A DNA stretch of 64,000 nt from Diphasiastrum complanatum (lineage: Eukaryota > Streptophyta > Lycopodiopsida > Lycopodiales > Lycopodiaceae): contig CM055096.1 of assembly GCA_029204225.1 (NCBI GenBank), positions 35,896,611-35,960,610 on the forward strand, in the 5' to 3' direction. Made by a program: the position numbers and the translations under genes. The notes under the pieces are model-generated. The model was given only the letters and a program-made list of their open reading frames with translations, searched no databases and was not told the origin of the DNA. This document shows positions 44,529 through 55,418 of the stretch, piece by piece. The stretch's first letter is position 1. Each line of letters begins with the position of its first letter.

Positions 44529-45812
44529 TCGGCTTGATCTTCTGGGAGGATTCGACTGATGAACTGCTCTTGGGACTTGTTGTTGAGTAGCAGCAACATC
44601 TTCATCTGACTCGCTATCTCGAAGTGGGTCGACAATATATCCCCCTGAGCCAGAAGCTCAGACTATCGTGCCAACGACAGGTGATGAAGGTTCTTCTTAA
44701 GCAACATCCTTGTCTTTGAGGTCGACGAACTGAACCTCGATAAAGATTGTATCCTGGCTATACAAGATTTGTTGGGTATCAGGATCGTACAGCTTGTAAG
44801 TGTTATCAGACAAAGTATATCCGATCAGGATGGTCTTGAGACCTTGGAAGTCCAATTTCTTCCTTGTGTCCTTTGGGATCTACGCGTAGGCAATGCACCC
44901 AAACACTCTTAGATTCTTCAAAGAATTTTTAGAGCCTGTCCACACCTCATGGGGTGTCTTGTCTGAGAGGGCCTTGGTCGAACATCTGTTCTGAACATAA
45001 GCTGCAGTGGAGACAGCTTCAGCCCAGAATCTCTTGGGCAACGATGCATGCGATAGCATACATTTAGCAGATTTGACCAGAGTATGGTTCTTCCTCTCAG
45101 CTAAGCCATTAGACTGAGGACTGTAAGGAGTGATGAATTGTTGTTCAATGCCTTGGCTTTGGTAGTACTCCTTAAACTCGACAAAGATATATTCTCCACC
45201 GTTGTCTGACCTTAGGGCCTTGATCGTCCTTCCAGACTCCTTTTTTGCATGCTCCTTGAAGATTCTGAAGCAGTTGAAGGCTTCTGATTTCTTCTTTATG
45301 AAGTACACCATAGTCCTTCTGGAGAATTTGTCAATAAAGGTTATAAAATACTTGGTGTCCTTCAGTGAAGGATTTTTCATCGGGCCACAAATATCTGAAT
45401 GTACAACATCTAGCAATCCTCTAGCAACATGCTGATGGCTTGATGGTTTCCTAGTCTGTTTACCAACTAGACAGTCTTGACAGACAGGTAACTTGACCCT
45501 TTTGTGAGGATAGTCGAGATCAAGAATAATGGATTGTCTAGACATTCGTTGTACAACAACATGATTTAAATGACCAAGTCTATAATGCCAAAGTAAACCT
45601 TTATTTGAATGAATTGAAGTACTGAGAGCCTGAGTAGAGGCAGAAAAACAATGACTCAACTTATACAAGTATCCATGCCTCTTTCCGAGTGCTAGGATCT
45701 TGTCTGTCCTATCAACTACTTTACACTGATCACATTCGAACTCTACTCTATGTCCTAGATCTGTGATTCTGCTTACAGAGAGCAAATTCGTAGATAACTT
45801 TGGTACGTACAT
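44529..45812 (-). pseudogene. Copia pre-integrase and integrase, element J
   Basis: A 310-codon frame reads MYVPKLSTNLLSVSRITDLG, LWHYRLGHLNHVVVQRM, PVCQDCLVGKQTRKP (zinc site), LLDVVHSDICGPMKNPS (first Asp), ALRSDNGGEYIFVEFK (second Asp) and NGLAERKNHTLVKSAKCM (catalytic Glu retained). It ends FWAEAVSTAAYVQNRC and LRVFGCIAYA. All three acidic residues are present. The C-terminal block and the acidic linker to RT (44530-44880) have stops. Confidence 0.9.
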
Positions 45813-45857
45813 GACTTTAAAGAGTAGCTTAGACTGATCATTTGCATAAAAATAATC

Positions 45858-46904
45858 TTACAGTGCCTTCACCTTTAATCGCTTTGTGCTATTATCGCCA
45901 AGGTGAACAAATTTCTGAGTACTGTAAGGTGTATAGGACTCGAAACAGCCAATGAGACTAGTCATGTGCTGAGTGGCTCTGGAATCTAGGAACCAAGAAC
46001 TGTCGTCAGATGCTCCTTGATGGTTGGTCATGAAGGCATCATGATCCGCTTCCTGAATAGGCTGTGGAGCTTCTGCAGCTGCATTTGCCACTTGATTCGA
46101 CTGCCCTTTGTTGTTGTTCTTCACTTGAAGTATTCGGCAGTCTTGTATTTCGTGGTTGTTTCGTTTGCAATATCTATAGAACAGCTTCTTCTTTGTCTAC
46201 AGATTCGACTATTTCTTATGCTGAGCTGGTTTCTGGTCTGGCTTTGATTGCTTCGGGCCTTTTTTCTTCTTCTGATTTGTCGTGCTCTTGTTGGTGTACA
46301 AGGCGTGAGAATCAGCTGAGGAACTCAAGGTTTCGTTCCTTCGCGTGTCTTCCTGCAACAACATAGCAATGACTCTCGAAAGAGTCAATTCTGGATGAGT
46401 CGTGATGATCATCACCCAACCGTCGTAAGAACTTGGCAAGCTTGTAAGCAATTGCATCAGTGTGTCTTGATCGTCTATGACAGATCCGACAGCGGCCATT
46501 TGTCTTAGCAGGTTCTTGAATTGATTAATGTGATTCTGTAGAGAATCACCATTCATCATCTTGAGGAAGTAGAATTTCTTCCTGAGATGTAGCTTGGAAG
46601 CTATATCTCGCACTTTGTATAGTGTGCTCAAGATGTCTCAGACTTCTTTCGATGTCTGAGCCTCGGATACATGGCCGATCTGGGTATCCGTGATATTGGG
46701 GATGATCAGCGCAAAAGCTTTTCCATCCTTCAGCTTCCATCTGGCGATTGTCACGTCATCCGCTTCGGGTTTCCCTTCTGCACCTGTAACAACGTCGTAT
46801 AATTCTTTTGTCATTAGCACAATTTTCATCTTAAATTTCCACAGATGGTAATTGGCTCCATCAAGCTTGTCCATAATAGGACTGGCTTTCTCTTGGGAAT
46901 CCAT
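45858..46904 (-). pseudogene. Copia gag and protease, element J
   Basis: The gag ATG at 46904 starts MDSQEKASPIMDKLDGANYHLW, followed by ELYDVVTGAEGKPEADD and ALIIPNITDTQIGHVSEAQT. After a stop come MSTLYKVRDIASKLHLRKKF, SLQNHINQFKNLLRQMAAVG, LMQLLTSLPSSYDGWVMIIT and MLLQEDTRRNETLSSS. The knuckle is FYRYCKRNNHEIQDC, with the first Cys changed to Tyr. Protease reads SSWFLDSRATQHMTS, so the catalytic Gly of Asp-Ser-Gly is Arg. Both lesions should be disabling. Confidence 0.88.
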
Positions 46905-47039
46905 GTGGAAGAGTTAGTCTAAGTGATAGGAGAAACTATCAGTGAATGATATCATCTTCACATTTGATGAGGTTCAATGTCTTTGGCATCTCTGGTATCT
47001 CTTCACTATGATCCAATTCGGCCATTTTTTTGCAAATTT
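46905..47039 (-). other. Truncated leader of element J
   Basis: About 50 bp next to the gag ATG match the leader of E (AGTGATAGGAGAAACTATC against its counterpart). The match then ends near 46955. Primer-binding site and 5' LTR are missing. Confidence 0.6.
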
Positions 47040-47049
47040 TGATTTTCTC

Positions 47050-47440
47050 TGTTAGAATGTCGGATGTAAGGTGGTCGGATGTAACATCGGCTTTGTCGGA
47101 TGTAATGTCGGATGCAAACTTGTCATTCCCGATGTAGAAACAAAAATGTCTGTCAGGTGTAAAGAAACGTGACTTGTTGGATGCAAGTGTATATGCAGTG
47201 TCGGATGTAGGTCGGTTGTAAAGTCATCGGCTGCAAAACTCTTCGAAAGCAAATGGTCGAGTGTGTTTTGGATGCAGTGTCAGGTGCAAGTTTGATTCAG
47301 GATGTCGAAGCAGATGCAAGGTTGGATATGCACTATAGATACAATTGGTCGGATGTAGACAGGTAAGGTAGGAAAAAAAGGTAAGGTAGGATGTAAAAGT
47401 TGGTCAGATGAAAAGTGAAGGTAAAGTATGATGTAAAACG
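47050..47440. repeat. Degenerate interspersed repeat of TGTCGGATGTAA, block 1
   Basis: TGTCGGATGTAA or close variants (GGTCGGATGTAA, TGTCGGATGCAA, TGTCGGATGTAG) occur repeatedly, four of them within 47058-47115. More decayed forms (GTTGGATGCAA, GTAGGATGTAA) continue to 47440. On the minus strand the unit encodes Leu-His-Pro-Thr, giving a spurious LHPT-rich ORF. Confidence 0.75.
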
Positions 47441-48270
47441 TGGTATTAATCTGGCAAAAACTTTAATGAAACTAGAAACAGTGTGAAGTGGGTGGTAAAT
47501 GCACAAAAGTTAGATTTTTTGAGAAAAAGTTGAAACTTTGTAGGTTTTGTGCCATGTGGATGGATGGGAGTGTGGTAGCTATGGAGCGTAGAATATATGA
47601 TAGAATGATCAATGGTGGTCAGTTGCATGAAAAATCGCTAGAATCGGATCACTGAGAGCAAAGATCGCCAGAAAGTTTGCCACTCAGACATGAACGCTCT
47701 TAAAAAGTGTGAAGTGAAAACGCCTTGTGCGTCCGATGTATTTATAAAAAAATACAGGTCTGTAAAAATTACAGCAAATAAGGATCCTAAAACACTTGAA
47801 ATGAGGAGGGAAACAATAGATTATGATTTCATAAGATTAGCACAAGTTGAACCATCAAAATCCATCAAAAATCTATGCTTGAACCTCACTAAATGGCCCA
47901 AATCCTTGAAGAAGGCTTCACACGTGTGAAAGTACGGCCTCCCACAGTCTGAGTACTGTACACCAGACCTACATTCAATCCTATAATCATTAGTAATCAC
48001 AAGTACTCAAACAATTATGAACATAGAGAGCAATTGCACCATTATGAGAGAAAAATCATGAAATTGCTTGATTGATTTTGGTGAGATATCATCACCTATA
48101 TATACATGATCCATCACGGTTTTGGGCAGGTATGAGTAGCCCTAAACCTATCCCTAATGCTAATTTTGGTGGATCTTTCATCCCTACCAAGTTAGGGTTG
48201 GAATCTTGGAGATCCCTCAACAATGCAAAAATTACCAAAAATAGCTCCTATTTTTTCTCGTCGAATTTGA
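47441..48270. other. Non-coding segment between the two TGTCGGATGTAA blocks
   Basis: No gene. It contains the palindrome CTTCACACGTGTGAAAG at 47906-47922 and a TATATATA motif near 48098. The flanking repeat blocks on both sides suggest one repeat-rich unit interrupted or separated by this DNA. Confidence 0.45.
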
Positions 48271-48440
48271 ACGTTGGATGCAGGTTATCATGAAAACATT
48301 GTCGGATGTAAAGTTATTTTGTCGGATGCAATCGGATGTAGTCATCAAACATACCGTTGGATGTGACGTCAGCTATGGTATCGAATATAGGTTGTCGGAT
48401 GTGATGTTGGATGTGCTTTTGAACCTATTGTCGGTTGTAC
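48271..48440. repeat. TGTCGGATGTAA repeat, block 2
   Basis: Further copies in the same orientation as block 1: TGTCGGATGTAAAG at 48300, TGTCGGATGCAATC at 48320, ATCGGATGTAG at 48331 and TGTCGGATGTGATG at 48393, along with decayed GTTGGATGTG units. Confidence 0.72.
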
Positions 48441-48702
48441 TTGTCGTATATAAAACTTGGAGTATTTTTTGAATTTTGTTGTATTCAGGGAAAAACTTGG
48501 ATAGATATATACATAGAAAAACACTGTAAAAAAAGTAATTGAGGATATAATATACAGGATGGTGGATTAGGTAAAAACTTGAAAGTAAAAACTGACAAAA
48601 ATGGAAGGTAAAAATATCCCATAAGTACATTTTACACAAGACTTACCGTAAAGGTATCCTCATAGTACTTTTGTAATCGGCTACCATTTACCACTGTATC
48701 TA
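48441..48702. other. Spacer without recognised features
   Basis: AT-rich and non-coding, up to the start of copia RNase H homology of K. Confidence 0.4.
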
Positions 48703-49063
48703 GGAGTATGCCTCATCTACAGAATCTGAATACATTGCAGTCTCTCAAGCTACTAAAGATACAATTTGGTTGAGAAATTTATTGTCTGGTATTGGTCTCA
48801 GACAATCTACTCCAACAATGATTCAATGCAACAATCAGAGTGATATTGCATAATCGATCAGTCCTAGATTTCACTCTAGGAACAAGCACATCGAGATTAA
48901 GTACCACTATATCAGGAGCAATATACTCAACAAGGAGGTAAGTCTGAAATTTTGCAGAATCCAGTACATGGTAGCTAATATATTTACAATAGAGTTAAAT
49001 CAGGAAGCACACAAGAATTTTTGTTCTATCTTGAATTTGAAAATCAAGGCGTTCAAGGATCCA
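48703..49063 (+). pseudogene. Copia RNase H C-terminus, element K
   Basis: The plus frame reads YASSTESEYIAVSQATKDTI, WLRNLLSGIGLRQSTPTM, IQCNNQSDIA then a stop, SPRFHSRNKHIEIKYHYIR, NKEVSLKFCRIQYMVANIF and FCSILNLKIKAFKDPD. It is related to J. The stop at 48850 and substitution of the usual Asp by Asn in IQCNNQ indicate decay. Upstream pol is lost at 48703. Confidence 0.85.
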
Positions 49064-49076
49064 GATTAAGGGGGGG
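49064..49076 (+). other. Polypurine tract of element K
   Basis: ATTAAGGGGGGG directly precedes the LTR start TGTTGGATTT. It is the standard copia plus-strand primer position. Confidence 0.82.
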
Positions 49077-50051
49077 TGTTGGATTTATATCCTCTCCATC
49101 CCTATCTCTCTGCTAATCTAGATCCATTCACTAGCTATTGTAAATACTTTTACAGTCGCATACTATGCAGAAATACACTTGTTTTCTGACAATCTGCAGA
49201 ATTACAAATGAATCGGTGATAGTGTTCTAACGACTCAACCGACATTGACTATTTGGCCACCACTCGACTATTCGTCCATTATGTGTCACTATCAACTCTA
49301 AAAGACGACTCAAACAATCGGCGGGTCATCAGTACCTTCATTACGACCGGACAGAATCAAATATCATCTGAAGGCGACTGCCAACAACGCGTAGTGCCTT
49401 AATCCTAATTGTAAAGTACAGATTAACTATTTTTTTAATTAGTTAGCCATATATTTATAGCCAGGGACTTATCAGTTGGTTCGGCAGAGCTCTATAGACA
49501 AGAAGTTAAGCTCCATAGACATTGAATCAGCTCAATCGTGTACCAAGTCGATCATTCGAGCATCCGGAGCGCAATTGTTTTGTTCTTTCTCTCTGTTATT
49601 GCAGAGTATTGATCCAGGAAGAACGACTCTGTCTGCATTTAGACTGTGTTTTCTTCACGACTAAATAATCAATGTTCCAATAATCTAGGTCGTGTAAGTC
49701 GTCTTGAATGTTTATTTTTATTCATGTTTTGATCATTCCTTGCTACCAGATGAATTTGTTCATAGATTAAACTATTTTGTATGACTAATAGCATACGTCA
49801 ATTTGTCACTCTAGTCTCCGCACCTAATACGCTTCCGCAAAGCTAAATCTAAAACTAAGATAATTCGTGCATGGCTATGGAATCGATCGTGTCGATCCAG
49901 CGACTTCGAAGATGTGATCAAGTAGGGCAGACTTCAATTTGTCGAAGTCGGGGTCTGAATCCGATATACATAGTTGCATGCACCGACGATTCCACGCGCG
50001 CCCGCCGCTCTTCCCTTGCGTCGCGTTGTCGCGATATACCAAATCCCAACA
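49077..50051 (+). repeat. 3' LTR of copia element K, complete (975 bp)
   Basis: The LTR starts TGTTGGATTTATAT and ends ACCAAATCCCAACA. Read on the opposite strand, the end gives TGTTGGGATTTGGTATAT, an extended inverted terminal repeat. A TATA-like ATTTATAG lies at 49453-49460, placing U3 at about 375 bp. It is the cleanest LTR in the window. The 5' part of the element is absent. Confidence 0.82.
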
Positions 50052-51192
50052 TAAATTATCCTCAATGGTACTACTCTCACAAACAACTGCTTTCACATGA
50101 GAGCGGTTTCAAGTTTTCAAATCATGACTTGCCATGTGGTTGGAACGTTCAAGAAATGAGATGTGACGAAAGATATCTCATAAGTAAAATAGCCACCTAT
50201 ATGTTCTTATGAATTTGCCTTCCACAATTCAAACCATGATTTCTAGGCTCCATCTAGATCACTTGTATGACCTAAAATGTGAGAGCTTTGTGCTCATTGG
50301 CCTGATCCAAATGCATCTGAGTTCCTAGAGGCAATAGGGGTTGCCCTCCAAGGAGGAAGGCCCTTTTTCTACCCCTCCCATTCTCTATTTGTCTATTTGG
50401 GACAGGGGATCTGGAGCCAAAGGCTGAATTGCGATCCAAGCTTCAGCAGTGGATCGTCGCCGCTACTTACTTCGCATTTCAGCGTATCCGTATGTGCAGA
50501 GAGACTCTCTTGAGCTTAGAATGCTTCCATGGGGAGGAGTTACAATTCATCCGTCTGAGGTAGGAATGCTCTGGTCAGAGTTTTATTCCAGTTTATTCTG
50601 AAAAATCAGGACGGATATATGATGATGAATTTGGTTTCGAATCATCAATTTTAAAACGCCTTCGAATTGGAAAGTTATTTGTGCTTTGCTGGATGATATA
50701 TTGTTGTTGCCTTGGCATCTCCACATTTCATGACTGTTACTATATCGCAACTCTTTTTAGGCTGTAGACTGTCAAAAGGGAGCTGATTCGTCATTAGCAA
50801 ATGTTCTTTGCTTGTTTGTCTGCAAGCTGCGATGTAGAGATTCTTAATGGCAATCAATAGAAATCATAGATGCTGGGTCTCTTTGCGTGTCATACTTGGA
50901 CTATCTAAGTAGTGCAAGCTTTATTTTCAATGAAGCAGCCAGAAAGCCATGATGCTTGCTGTTTATTTGAAACCCTAGACGTGAGTTATTGACTTCATTT
51001 TTGTTCTTGATTTCTGAAGGGGTTACGATCGGACAAAGATGAAAAACAAGACCCCTACCTCTTGTACTTTTGCCAACGTCATCTTATTTATTCATTACTT
51101 TGAAAATTACGACCATTTAGCAAAGAGGTATTACTATGCTACATAAAGCGTAACTCAAGATTGCATTTGCTGGAAGTTTAGGGGTTCTTAAA
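50052..51192. other. Upstream region of the PPR gene
   Basis: No retroelement coding sequence is seen. A GAG|GTAGGAATG context near 50559 could be a splice donor of a 5' untranslated exon, but this is not decisive without transcripts. By position it holds the promoter and leader of the PPR gene. Confidence 0.4.
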
Positions 51193-53679
51193 ATGATGGT
51201 AACCTTGGAGATCAAATGTGCTCAAATTTGTTTCAAAGCTCTCTTAGTTTTGGGTTCCTCAGACTGCGGTTACAAGGTTATACTTTCTAATTGGAGCAGG
51301 GAAACCTTTCCCGTATCGGTTACACAAGCAAGATACATTGAAACCAAAGGAGTTTCTGATGCCACTGACATTGTGTATGGGTTTTGGAAAACGAAAAATA
51401 CTATGAAAGGTTGGGCAATTGGCAGGCAAGCACTCGCACAAACCTCTAGTGATGTGCTTTCTTTAGGTACAATCTTGGTCCACCAACAATCACGATTGAT
51501 CTCTTCACAACAGATTTTTTTGAAAGAAACTTCAAAAACTTTCAAGTCCACTCCAGAAGATGCCTCTACGTGGAATGCAATCATATCAATGCACAATAAG
51601 CACGGGCAATTTGAGAAGGCAATTCAGCTCTATCACCAAATGCGAGCATCAAGCTTTGGACCAGATGTTCACGTCTATATGGCAGTTCTCAAAGCGTGTG
51701 CCAGCTCTGGGAATTTGATTCAAGGCAGACTGATTCATATGGATATCTGTCATAGGGGGTTTGATTCGAACATGTTGCTTGGAAATAGCATCCTTGACAT
51801 GTATGGAAAATGTGGGAGACTAGATCAGGCAAAGATAGTTTTTTTGAACTTACCAAGGCGAGATGTGGCATCTTGGAATGTTTTAATTTCAGGCTGTATT
51901 TACAATGATGAGTGCCAGGAAGCTTTTCATTTATTTTACAAGATGCAAAAGGAAGGTTGCAATCCAGATAATGTCACTTATGCAATCATCCTAAAAGCAT
52001 GTGGAAAGGAAACAGCTTTGCATCAGGGCAAGCTTGTACATGTCCATCTGGTGGAAAGTGGATTGGATTGGGATACATTTCTCTGGAATAGTTTGATTGA
52101 TATGTATGTCAGATGTGGGAGCCTTGCGGATGCTTGCACTTTGTTCCACAAGCAAATGAGAAGAGATGTCGTTTCTTGGAACATAATGATCAAAGGATGG
52201 GCACAGCAGGGAGATATTGCTCAAGCACTTCTATATCTGTGGAAAATGAAGGAGGTAGATGGACTAAAGCCAGATAAGTTCACTTTTGGAAGCATTCTGA
52301 AAGGTTGTAGCGACATGGGGACCTTACAGGAGGGCAAGCTCATCCATGGAGCGCTTTTGGAGAGTCGGTTACAGTGGGATGCCTTCATTGGCAATACCCT
52401 TATTGACATGTATGTCAACTGTGGGAGCTTAGAAGATGCAAAAGCTGTGTTTATTTTGCTGCCAAGACCAGATGTTGTTTCCTGGAATACTTTGATTGCT
52501 GGTTGTACCAAATTTGGCCGTGGCGATGAAAGTCTGAAACTCTTTGCCCAAATGGAGAAGAGTGGCTTCAAACCAGACAAGATAACTTATATAAGCGTCC
52601 TGAAAGCATGCAGTAGTATACCAGATTTGATGCAGGGCAAGCTCATCCATGCTCACTTGATGCACGGGGGGCTACAATGGGATGTATTTGTTGGGAGCTC
52701 CTTAGTTGATATGTATGTAAAATGTGGGTCCCTCGATGAGGCACGCAAAGTCTTCAATAAGTTGCCGAAAAGAAATGTAGTGTTATGGAATGCAATGATT
52801 GCAGGATGCGTGCAGCATGGGCATTGTGAGGAAGCCCTTCAGCTTTTTGCTGAAATGAAAAGGAAAGGTTTGAAACCGAATGAACGCACATTTCCAAGTG
52901 TGCTAAAGGCTTGTGGCATGCTCAAAGATCTTAATCAGGGCAAGCTTCTACACTTTCAAGTAGCTAACAGTCAGCTGGAATGTGATGCATTTATAGGTAG
53001 CAGCCTTGTTGACATGTATGTTAAATGTGGGAGCTTAGCTGAAGCATGCATTGTGTTTGATAAATTGCAGCATCAAACTTTAGTGGTGTATAATGTGATG
53101 ATAGCAGGATATGCTCAACATGGACTAGGTGAAAAAGCTTTAAAACTTTTTAATAGCATGCGGCAGGAGGGCCTAAAACCGGACATTGTGACGTATGTGA
53201 GCGCCCTTAGGGCATGCAGTAGTAGAAAACTCCTTAATGAAGGAAAGCTAATTCATGCACAACTAATAGAATGTGGATTAGTAAGTGATCTTTGGGTGGG
53301 GAGCAGCTTAATTGACATGTATGCAAAATGTGGTAGTCTTGATAGCGCACGTAAAGTGTTCTACAATCTGCAGAAACAAGATGTGGTGTCTTGGACTGCC
53401 ATGATTGCAGGGTGTGCCCAGCATGGGTATGGCCAGGAAGCTCTCCACCTTTTAAAGAAAATGCAGAATGAGGGCCTGAAACCAGACCATGCCACTCTGG
53501 TTTGTGCTCTCTCTGCCTGCAGTCATGCAGGGTTGTTAAATGAAGGGTATCAATTATATGAACACCTGTGTGAAAGCTCTGGCTCCCACCAAATTGCGCA
53601 GTACTCTGTTTGCATGGTTGACCTTCTTGGTCGTGCTGGGAGTCTCTCTGATGTGAAAAATTCAATCAGAACATGTTAG
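51193..53679 (+). CDS. PLS-class pentatricopeptide repeat protein, C-terminally truncated
   Basis: A single uninterrupted 828-codon frame. Residues 1-123 have no repeats and could include an organelle-targeting sequence, though it is not a typical one. From about 124 the protein consists of PPR motifs in P-L-S order with a period of about 101 residues. The anchors SWN/LWN/YNVMIAG fall near 127, 228, 329, 431, 532, 633 and 734. Each unit carries a MY-KCGSL segment and KLIHA-L. PLS proteins bind organellar RNA, often for C-to-U editing. The frame reaches the post-repeat region (MVDLLGRAGSLSD) but stops with TAG at 53677. The following in-frame codons read YKPADASLGAC before another stop, i.e. 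an eroded E domain. No DYW domain remains. It may be a functional short PLS protein or a recent pseudogene. The first of two adjacent ATGs was chosen as start. Confidence 0.85.
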   Translation: MMVTLEIKCAQICFKALLVLGSSDCGYKVILSNWSRETFPVSVTQARYIETKGVSDATDIVYGFWKTKNTMKGWAIGRQALAQTSSDVLSLGTILVHQQSRLISSQQIFLKETSKTFKSTPEDASTWNAIISMHNKHGQFEKAIQLYHQMRASSFGPDVHVYMAVLKACASSGNLIQGRLIHMDICHRGFDSNMLLGNSILDMYGKCGRLDQAKIVFLNLPRRDVASWNVLISGCIYNDECQEAFHLFYKMQKEGCNPDNVTYAIILKACGKETALHQGKLVHVHLVESGLDWDTFLWNSLIDMYVRCGSLADACTLFHKQMRRDVVSWNIMIKGWAQQGDIAQALLYLWKMKEVDGLKPDKFTFGSILKGCSDMGTLQEGKLIHGALLESRLQWDAFIGNTLIDMYVNCGSLEDAKAVFILLPRPDVVSWNTLIAGCTKFGRGDESLKLFAQMEKSGFKPDKITYISVLKACSSIPDLMQGKLIHAHLMHGGLQWDVFVGSSLVDMYVKCGSLDEARKVFNKLPKRNVVLWNAMIAGCVQHGHCEEALQLFAEMKRKGLKPNERTFPSVLKACGMLKDLNQGKLLHFQVANSQLECDAFIGSSLVDMYVKCGSLAEACIVFDKLQHQTLVVYNVMIAGYAQHGLGEKALKLFNSMRQEGLKPDIVTYVSALRACSSRKLLNEGKLIHAQLIECGLVSDLWVGSSLIDMYAKCGSLDSARKVFYNLQKQDVVSWTAMIAGCAQHGYGQEALHLLKKMQNEGLKPDHATLVCALSACSHAGLLNEGYQLYEHLCESSGSHQIAQYSVCMVDLLGRAGSLSDVKNSIRTC

Positions 53680-54491
53680 TACAAACCAGCTGATGCCTCA
53701 CTTGGGGCATGCTGAAAAATAGTGAGTGCTAGGAAGGATACTTCATTGGCGTGACTGCCTTATTGCAAACATGATTAGGCATATTATCACAGAAATCTTT
53801 GACGATCAAAATTTCAACTGGTGATGATTCCGCCTGCTTAAGTGACTTGCACGCTAATTCTCACTCATAAGTAGCTTAGCTATAAATGAGGTTGTAATAC
53901 AGACTGACATCAATCATTTGTCAAAATACGAGAATATCAGAGATGAACAATGCCTTCATGTAAATTCCTCTCTTGTTTTGCCAATCTTGTAAGTGGTTCT
54001 GGAGGCAGTAATATCTGGAGTATAAATTGACAATGTCTATCAATAAAGGGCCACAGCCACACAGCAAGTGTAAGATATCAAGTGATTGGAACTTCACATT
54101 CCTATTGTAGAGAGTAATCTTTTGTTGATAAGAATTCCGAAAGGTTAGGGTTAATATCTAGAAAACAAGCTTGAATTAAAGTGTGGGTTGGTAAGCATAT
54201 GCTTATATACGATGGGATTCCATTTCTCATTCATAGGTATTGGATTCCAGGTTTCAATCAATAGAGATTTAATTGGAAAATGATCATGTATGATGTTGCT
54301 AATATGAGGAGTTAAGACCAAGACAAGAGCAGTCAAGACCAAGGTAGCATCTTAGATAAGCTTCAACATTTATAAAGAGCTCACTAGTAATGGCCTCTGG
54401 TTGCATGCATACCTAGTTGTGAGTTGTGCCTTGAATGTCGACGATCATTTGACCTACTTTATGAAATAATAGATCTTGGTTTGAAGGGAGT
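53680..54491 (+). other. 3' flank of the PPR gene
   Basis: The first about 90 bp are eroded E-domain codons in the PPR frame with stops. An AATAAA at 54042-54047 could serve for polyadenylation. The rest is non-coding up to the LTR at 54492. Confidence 0.5.
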
Positions 54492-54939
54492 TGTTAGACT
54501 CTCTTCTTACTGCAAACTTCCAGGTGCTGGTTAACCACAAGAGACCGAACATTTCATTTTCCACCGCGCTGTAGGACCTAATCCGTGTCCACCCACCATG
54601 CCCTGGCCTGTGACCGTATCAAGCTGGATCCGACCTCCATCCTAGACAACGTCTCATACCACTGCCTAGGCTCTCGGCCACCTCCTGCCTCAAGCTAGCA
54701 TACATCTTGGCCGTGCACACGCTCTCCATCCACCTTCTCCTAGGTAGATAGAATGGATAGCAAATGAGTCCTCCTCCCCTTGCATACCTCCAAGGAGAGA
54801 GACTCCAAGCCATGTGCACACTTAGATCATGACACGTGGCAACCATACAGGTTCACGAGTCATCGGTCAAGTCAGCAAGCCCAGTCATCGTCCAGTCTCA
54901 AGTCTAGGTTTGGGACCCAAGGGAGTTGGATCCCTAACA
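54492..54939 (-). repeat. 3' LTR of Ty3/gypsy chromovirus N
   Basis: The block runs from TGTTAG at 54492 to CTAACA at 54939 (448 bp), with 6-bp inverted ends. On the minus strand it starts TGTTAGGGATCC directly after the purine tract AAGGAAGAGGGAA. It follows the chromodomain end of the gypsy integrase. Confidence 0.7.
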
Positions 54940-55410
54940 TTCCCTCTTCCTTAAAAGATTCCTTATCTAAGGAAGAAAATCGGGGAACCTCAGTCTTTTC
55001 CCAAGTATCATCATCCTTAGAGCTTCCTTTCCATTGAACCAAATACTCAATTACCTGCCGGTTTCTGAGCCCACGTTGACGTACATCAACAAGCGCTGTG
55101 GTTCCGTAGGTATCAAGTCATCCTTTCCACCAAGTCGTTCCTTTAAACGACTAATGTGAAAAACAGGATGGACCTTAACACCTTGAGGAAGTTCTAGCTG
55201 ATAAGCATTCTGATGGAGTTTCTTTACTATACGGAATGGACCTGCATAACGAGATGATAAGTTAGGACATTTTTTAGTCTTTAATACCTTAGAGTCTTTT
55301 GGGATGCCATTTTTACGTTATCATGGACAACAAGCAACATTTCTTGCATATCATGCAGGAAATTTACTACTGCTTTAACCTTTAGGCTTTTGAGGCCCAC
55401 TGAAATAGGA
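54940..55410 (-). pseudogene. Chromodomain and integrase C-terminus, gypsy element N
   Basis: Minus translation gives VHPVFHISRLKERLGGKDD near 55100-55172 (integrase C-terminal GPY/F-like tail). A chromodomain follows at 54977-55072: RNRQVIEYLVQWKGSSKDDD then TWEKTEVPRF. Chromodomains of chromoviruses bind histone marks and steer integration to heterochromatin. Frameshifts separate these blocks from the integrase core. Confidence 0.78.
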
Positions 55411-55418
55411 GCCCTAGG

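Noticed and set aside
47052-47252. LHPT-repeat ORF on the minus strand
   Set aside because: It is the translation of the TGTCGGATGTAA repeat and has no other coding evidence.
50500-50580. 5' untranslated exon and intron of the PPR gene (GAG|GTAGGAATG)
   Set aside because: A single donor-like word without an assignable acceptor or transcript is insufficient.
51270-53665. Several antisense ORFs within the PPR gene
   Set aside because: Shadows of the strongly supported plus-strand repeats.
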